A stretch of 64,000 nucleotides of DNA, taken from the NCBI RefSeq assembly GCF_900187385.1, contig NZ_FYEY01000001.1, forward strand, positions 1,488,001 through 1,552,000. Reading direction: 5' to 3'. A program made the translations under genes and the position numbers. Below the pieces are notes generated by a model that was not told the origin of the DNA, did not search any database, and worked only from the letters and a program-made list of their open reading frames with translations. This stretch comes from Streptomyces sp. 2114.4 (GTDB taxonomy: Bacteria; Actinomycetota; Actinomycetes; Streptomycetales; Streptomycetaceae). This document shows, one piece after another, positions 62,066 through 64,000 of the stretch (its first letter is position 1; every line of letters starts with the position of its first letter).

Positions 62066-62515
62066 ATGACGGTGGCGGGGCCCGGGGTGTCCTGTGTCTT
62101 CGTGTGCCATGACGGCGCCGGGCGGGTGTTGCTGGCCCGGCGGAGCGCGGGGGCCAGGGATGAGCCGGGGACGTGGGACTGCGGCGCCGGGGCGCTGGAG
62201 TTCGGTGAGTCCTTCGAGACGGCCGTGGCACGGGAGGTGCGCGAGGAGTACGGCGTGCGGCCGCTCGGCATCGAGCAGATCGGGGTGCGCAATGTGCTGC
62301 GCGGCGATCCGGTCGACTCGCACTGGGTCGCGGTGGTCTTCGCCGTACGGGTGGCGCCGGCCGGGGTGACGATCGGCGAGCCGCACAAGTTCGATGCGCT
62401 CGCCTGGTGCGCTCCCCATGAGCTGCCGGTGCCGCTGCATTCGCAGTGCGGTGCGGCTCTGGAGCTGTTCGGCGCGGTGCCCGGTGCCCGGCGGGCCGGC
62501 CGGGGGCGGGACTGA
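62066..62515 (+). CDS. Nudix hydrolase
   Basis: A 149-aa Nudix protein. The Nudix box runs from GALEFGESFETA to REVREEYGV, with the full G-x5-E-x7-RE-x-EE-x-G pattern. It hydrolyses a nucleoside-diphosphate-linked substrate, identity unknown. ATG at 62066 lies 20 bp after the HAD stop, with GGGAGAG upstream, so the two are probably one operon. It ends before a strong bidirectional terminator. Confidence 0.9.
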   Translation: MTVAGPGVSCVFVCHDGAGRVLLARRSAGARDEPGTWDCGAGALEFGESFETAVAREVREEYGVRPLGIEQIGVRNVLRGDPVDSHWVAVVFAVRVAPAGVTIGEPHKFDALAWCAPHELPVPLHSQCGAALELFGAVPGARRAGRGRD

Positions 62516-62536
62516 CGCGGGACGGGGGCCGCCGAT

Positions 62537-62572
62537 GGGGCGGGGCGGGGGGCGTCTCCCCCGCCCCGCCCC
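62537..62572. terminator. Bidirectional terminator between the Nudix and ABC-F genes
   Basis: Perfect 15-bp GC-rich stem (62537-62551 with 62558-62572), loop gcgtct, followed by gtttcgtc on the plus strand; between convergent genes. Confidence 0.88.
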
Positions 62573-62579
62573 GTTTCGT

Positions 62580-64000
62580 CTACAGCGGTGCGATGTCGGT
62601 CAGTTCACCGTCCTCCAGGGCGAGCCGGCGCGTGATGCCGATGTCCCTCAGGAACGCCGGGTCGTGGCTGACGACGAGGAGCGCGCCCTCGTAGGACTCC
62701 AGGGCCGTGACCAGCCGGCGGACCGATGCTAGGTCGAGGTTGTTGGTCGGCTCGTCGAGCATCAGCAGCTGCGGGGCCGGTTCGGCCAGCATCAGCGCGG
62801 CGAGCGAGGCGCGGAAGCGTTCGCCGCCGGAGAGCGTGCCGGCCTGCTGGTCGGCCCGTGCGCCCTTGAACAGGAAGCGGGCGAGCCGGGCCCGGATGCG
62901 GTTGTTGGTGGCGTCCGGGGCGAACCGGGCGACGTTCTCGGCCACGGTCAGCGCGGGGTCGAGGACGTCCAGCCGCTGCGGCAGGAAGCGGAAGGGGACA
63001 TGGGTCTGTGCGACGCCCTCCTGCGGGGGGATCTCCCCGGCGAGGGTCCGCAGCAGGGTGGTCTTGCCGGAGCCGTTGCGGCCGGTCAGCGCGATGCGTT
63101 CGGGGCCGCGGACCTCCAGCTCGGCCTGGGCGCCGTAACGGGTGCGCAGGGCGTGCAGGGTGAGCACCGTGCGGCCCGGCGGCACGGCGGTGTGCGGCAG
63201 GTCGATGCGGATCTCGGCGTCGTCCCGGACCGCCTCGGCCGCCTCGTCCAGGCGCTCTCTGGCCTCCTTGAGGCGTTCGGTGTGCAGGATGCGGTGCTTG
63301 CCCGCGGATACCTGGGCCTCCCTCTTGCGCTCGTTCATGACGATCTTCGGTTCGCGCTTGTTGGCGTTCATCTTGTTGCCGTAGCGCACCCGGCGGGCCA
63401 ACTTGACCTGGGCGTCCGCCAGTTCGCGTTTCTGGCGCTGGACGTCGGCCTCGGCGGCCCGCACGGTGCGCTCGGCCGCTTCCTGTTCGACGGCCAGGGC
63501 GTGTTCGTAGGCGCTGAAGTTGCCGCCGTACCAGTGGATCTCCCCGTCGCGGAGGTCGGCGATCCGGTCGACGAGTTCGAGGAGTTCACGGTCGTGGCTG
63601 ACCACGACGAGCACGCCGGACCAGCCGGTGACCGCGTCGTACAGCCGCTGCCGGGCCGGTCCGTCGAGGTTGTTGGTGGGCTCGTCGAGCAGCAGGACGT
63701 CCGGCCGGCGCAGCAGCAGGGCCGCCAGCCGCAGCAGGACCCCCTCACCGCCGGACACCTCGCCGATGGTGCGGTCGAGGTCGAGGCCGGGCAGCCCGAG
63801 CTGGTCGAGGGTGGCGCGGGCGCGTTCCTCGACGTCCCAGTCGTCGCCGATGGCGGTGAAGTGTTCCTCGCTCGGGTCGCCGCCCTCGATGGCGTGCAGG
63901 GCGGCGCGCGCGGCGGCGATGCCGAGCGCTTCGTCGACCTTCAGGTGCGTGTCGAGCGGGGCGTGCTGCGGGAGGTAGCCGACCTCGCCGGCCACCTTGA
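62580..64000 (-). CDS. ABC-F family ATPase (partial, runs off the window)
   Basis: The C-terminal 470 residues or so of a two-cassette cytosolic ABC-F protein; the N-terminus lies beyond the window end. First cassette: signature EVSGGEGVLLRLAALLL and Walker B LLLDEPTNNLD. The interdomain linker is long, basic and helical (RRVRYGNKMNANKREPKIVM). Second cassette: Walker A GRNGSGKTTLL, signature TLSGGERFRASLA and Walker B LLMLDEPTNNLD. No membrane segments. ABC-F proteins act on the ribosome, and some protect it from antibiotics; this one resembles the Ard1/Uup-like general group and cannot be assigned to resistance from sequence alone. Confidence 0.92.
   Translation of the reverse strand, partial: KVAGEVGYLPQHAPLDTHLKVDEALGIAAARAALHAIEGGDPSEEHFTAIGDDWDVEERARATLDQLGLPGLDLDRTIGEVSGGEGVLLRLAALLLRRPDVLLLDEPTNNLDGPARQRLYDAVTGWSGVLVVVSHDRELLELVDRIADLRDGEIHWYGGNFSAYEHALAVEQEAAERTVRAAEADVQRQKRELADAQVKLARRVRYGNKMNANKREPKIVMNERKREAQVSAGKHRILHTERLKEARERLDEAAEAVRDDAEIRIDLPHTAVPPGRTVLTLHALRTRYGAQAELEVRGPERIALTGRNGSGKTTLLRTLAGEIPPQEGVAQTHVPFRFLPQRLDVLDPALTVAENVARFAPDATNNRIRARLARFLFKGARADQQAGTLSGGERFRASLAALMLAEPAPQLLMLDEPTNNLDLASVRRLVTALESYEGALLVVSHDPAFLRDIGITRRLALEDGELTDIAPL

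Noticed and set aside
62580..64000. Antibiotic-resistance ABC-F for the nearby biosynthetic locus
   Set aside because: It lies beyond housekeeping genes on the other side of two terminators, and its sequence shows only general ABC-F features.

Overview
The window is high-GC DNA (strong G/C at third codon positions, GTG and TTG starts, GGAGG-type ribosome sites) and reads as a Streptomyces or very close relative. The chaplin pair chpC/chpH, the mycothiol gene mshC, the ParA-interacting protein gene parJ and the gylR-glpF-glpK-glpD block, in this order, fit the S. coelicolor chromosome near SCO1657-SCO1675 as I remember it. No database search was possible; product names rest on motifs, context and family knowledge.

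Layout. 1-1.6 kb: RecB-type nuclease and a NarL/LuxR response regulator, ended by a strong bidirectional terminator. 1.7-5.0 kb: two tandem lipoprotein solute-binding proteins without permeases. 5.4-9.9 kb: HAD phosphatase and cobalamin-dependent methionine synthase MetH. 10.1-15.1 kb: glycerol regulon (gylR, then glpF-glpK-glpD), with a matching palindrome before gylR and before glpF. 15.4-25.1 kb: an apparently inserted deoxysugar block: a FadR/GntR regulator facing a reverse-strand operon for uptake and non-phosphorylating oxidation of an L-fucose-like sugar (fuconate dehydratase, dehydrogenases, lactonase-type amidohydrolase, CUT2 ABC transporter). The same ACATCGG-type operator lies before the regulator and before the operon 10 kb away. 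25.4-33.5 kb: parJ, a secreted GH31 glycosidase, and the mshC cluster (mshC, kinase-like protein, DUF3090, histidine phosphatase). 33.5-41.6 kb: CorA, ferritin-like protein, F420-type LLM oxidoreductase, aldo/keto reductase, a large RecD2-like protein that has lost its ATPase motifs, and two small unknowns. 41.7-44.4 kb: chaplins and an M20 peptidase.

At 44.7 kb a tRNA-Leu(GAG) gene marks the start of an accessory region: a decayed tyrosine-integrase C-terminus, a resolvase that lost its N-terminus, and a damaged operon (truncated cupin-like end, frameshifted aldo/keto reductase, phosphotransferase). It continues into a compact three-gene biosynthetic locus at 48.2-60.1 kb: an MFS exporter, a KS-AT-ACP polyketide synthase and an aminotransferase-monooxygenase-C-A-PCP-C megasynthase. 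The aminotransferase plus luciferase-like monooxygenase after one PKS module is the logic known from cyanobacterial microginin synthetases, so the inferred product is a small peptide headed by an alpha-hydroxy-beta-amino acyl unit (bestatin/microginin type). This is the most interesting system in the window. There is no loading module and no thioesterase; the line ends in a condensation domain.

60.3-64 kb returns to housekeeping genes: RluA-type pseudouridine synthase, HAD phosphatase, Nudix hydrolase, and an ABC-F ATPase that runs off the end of the window.
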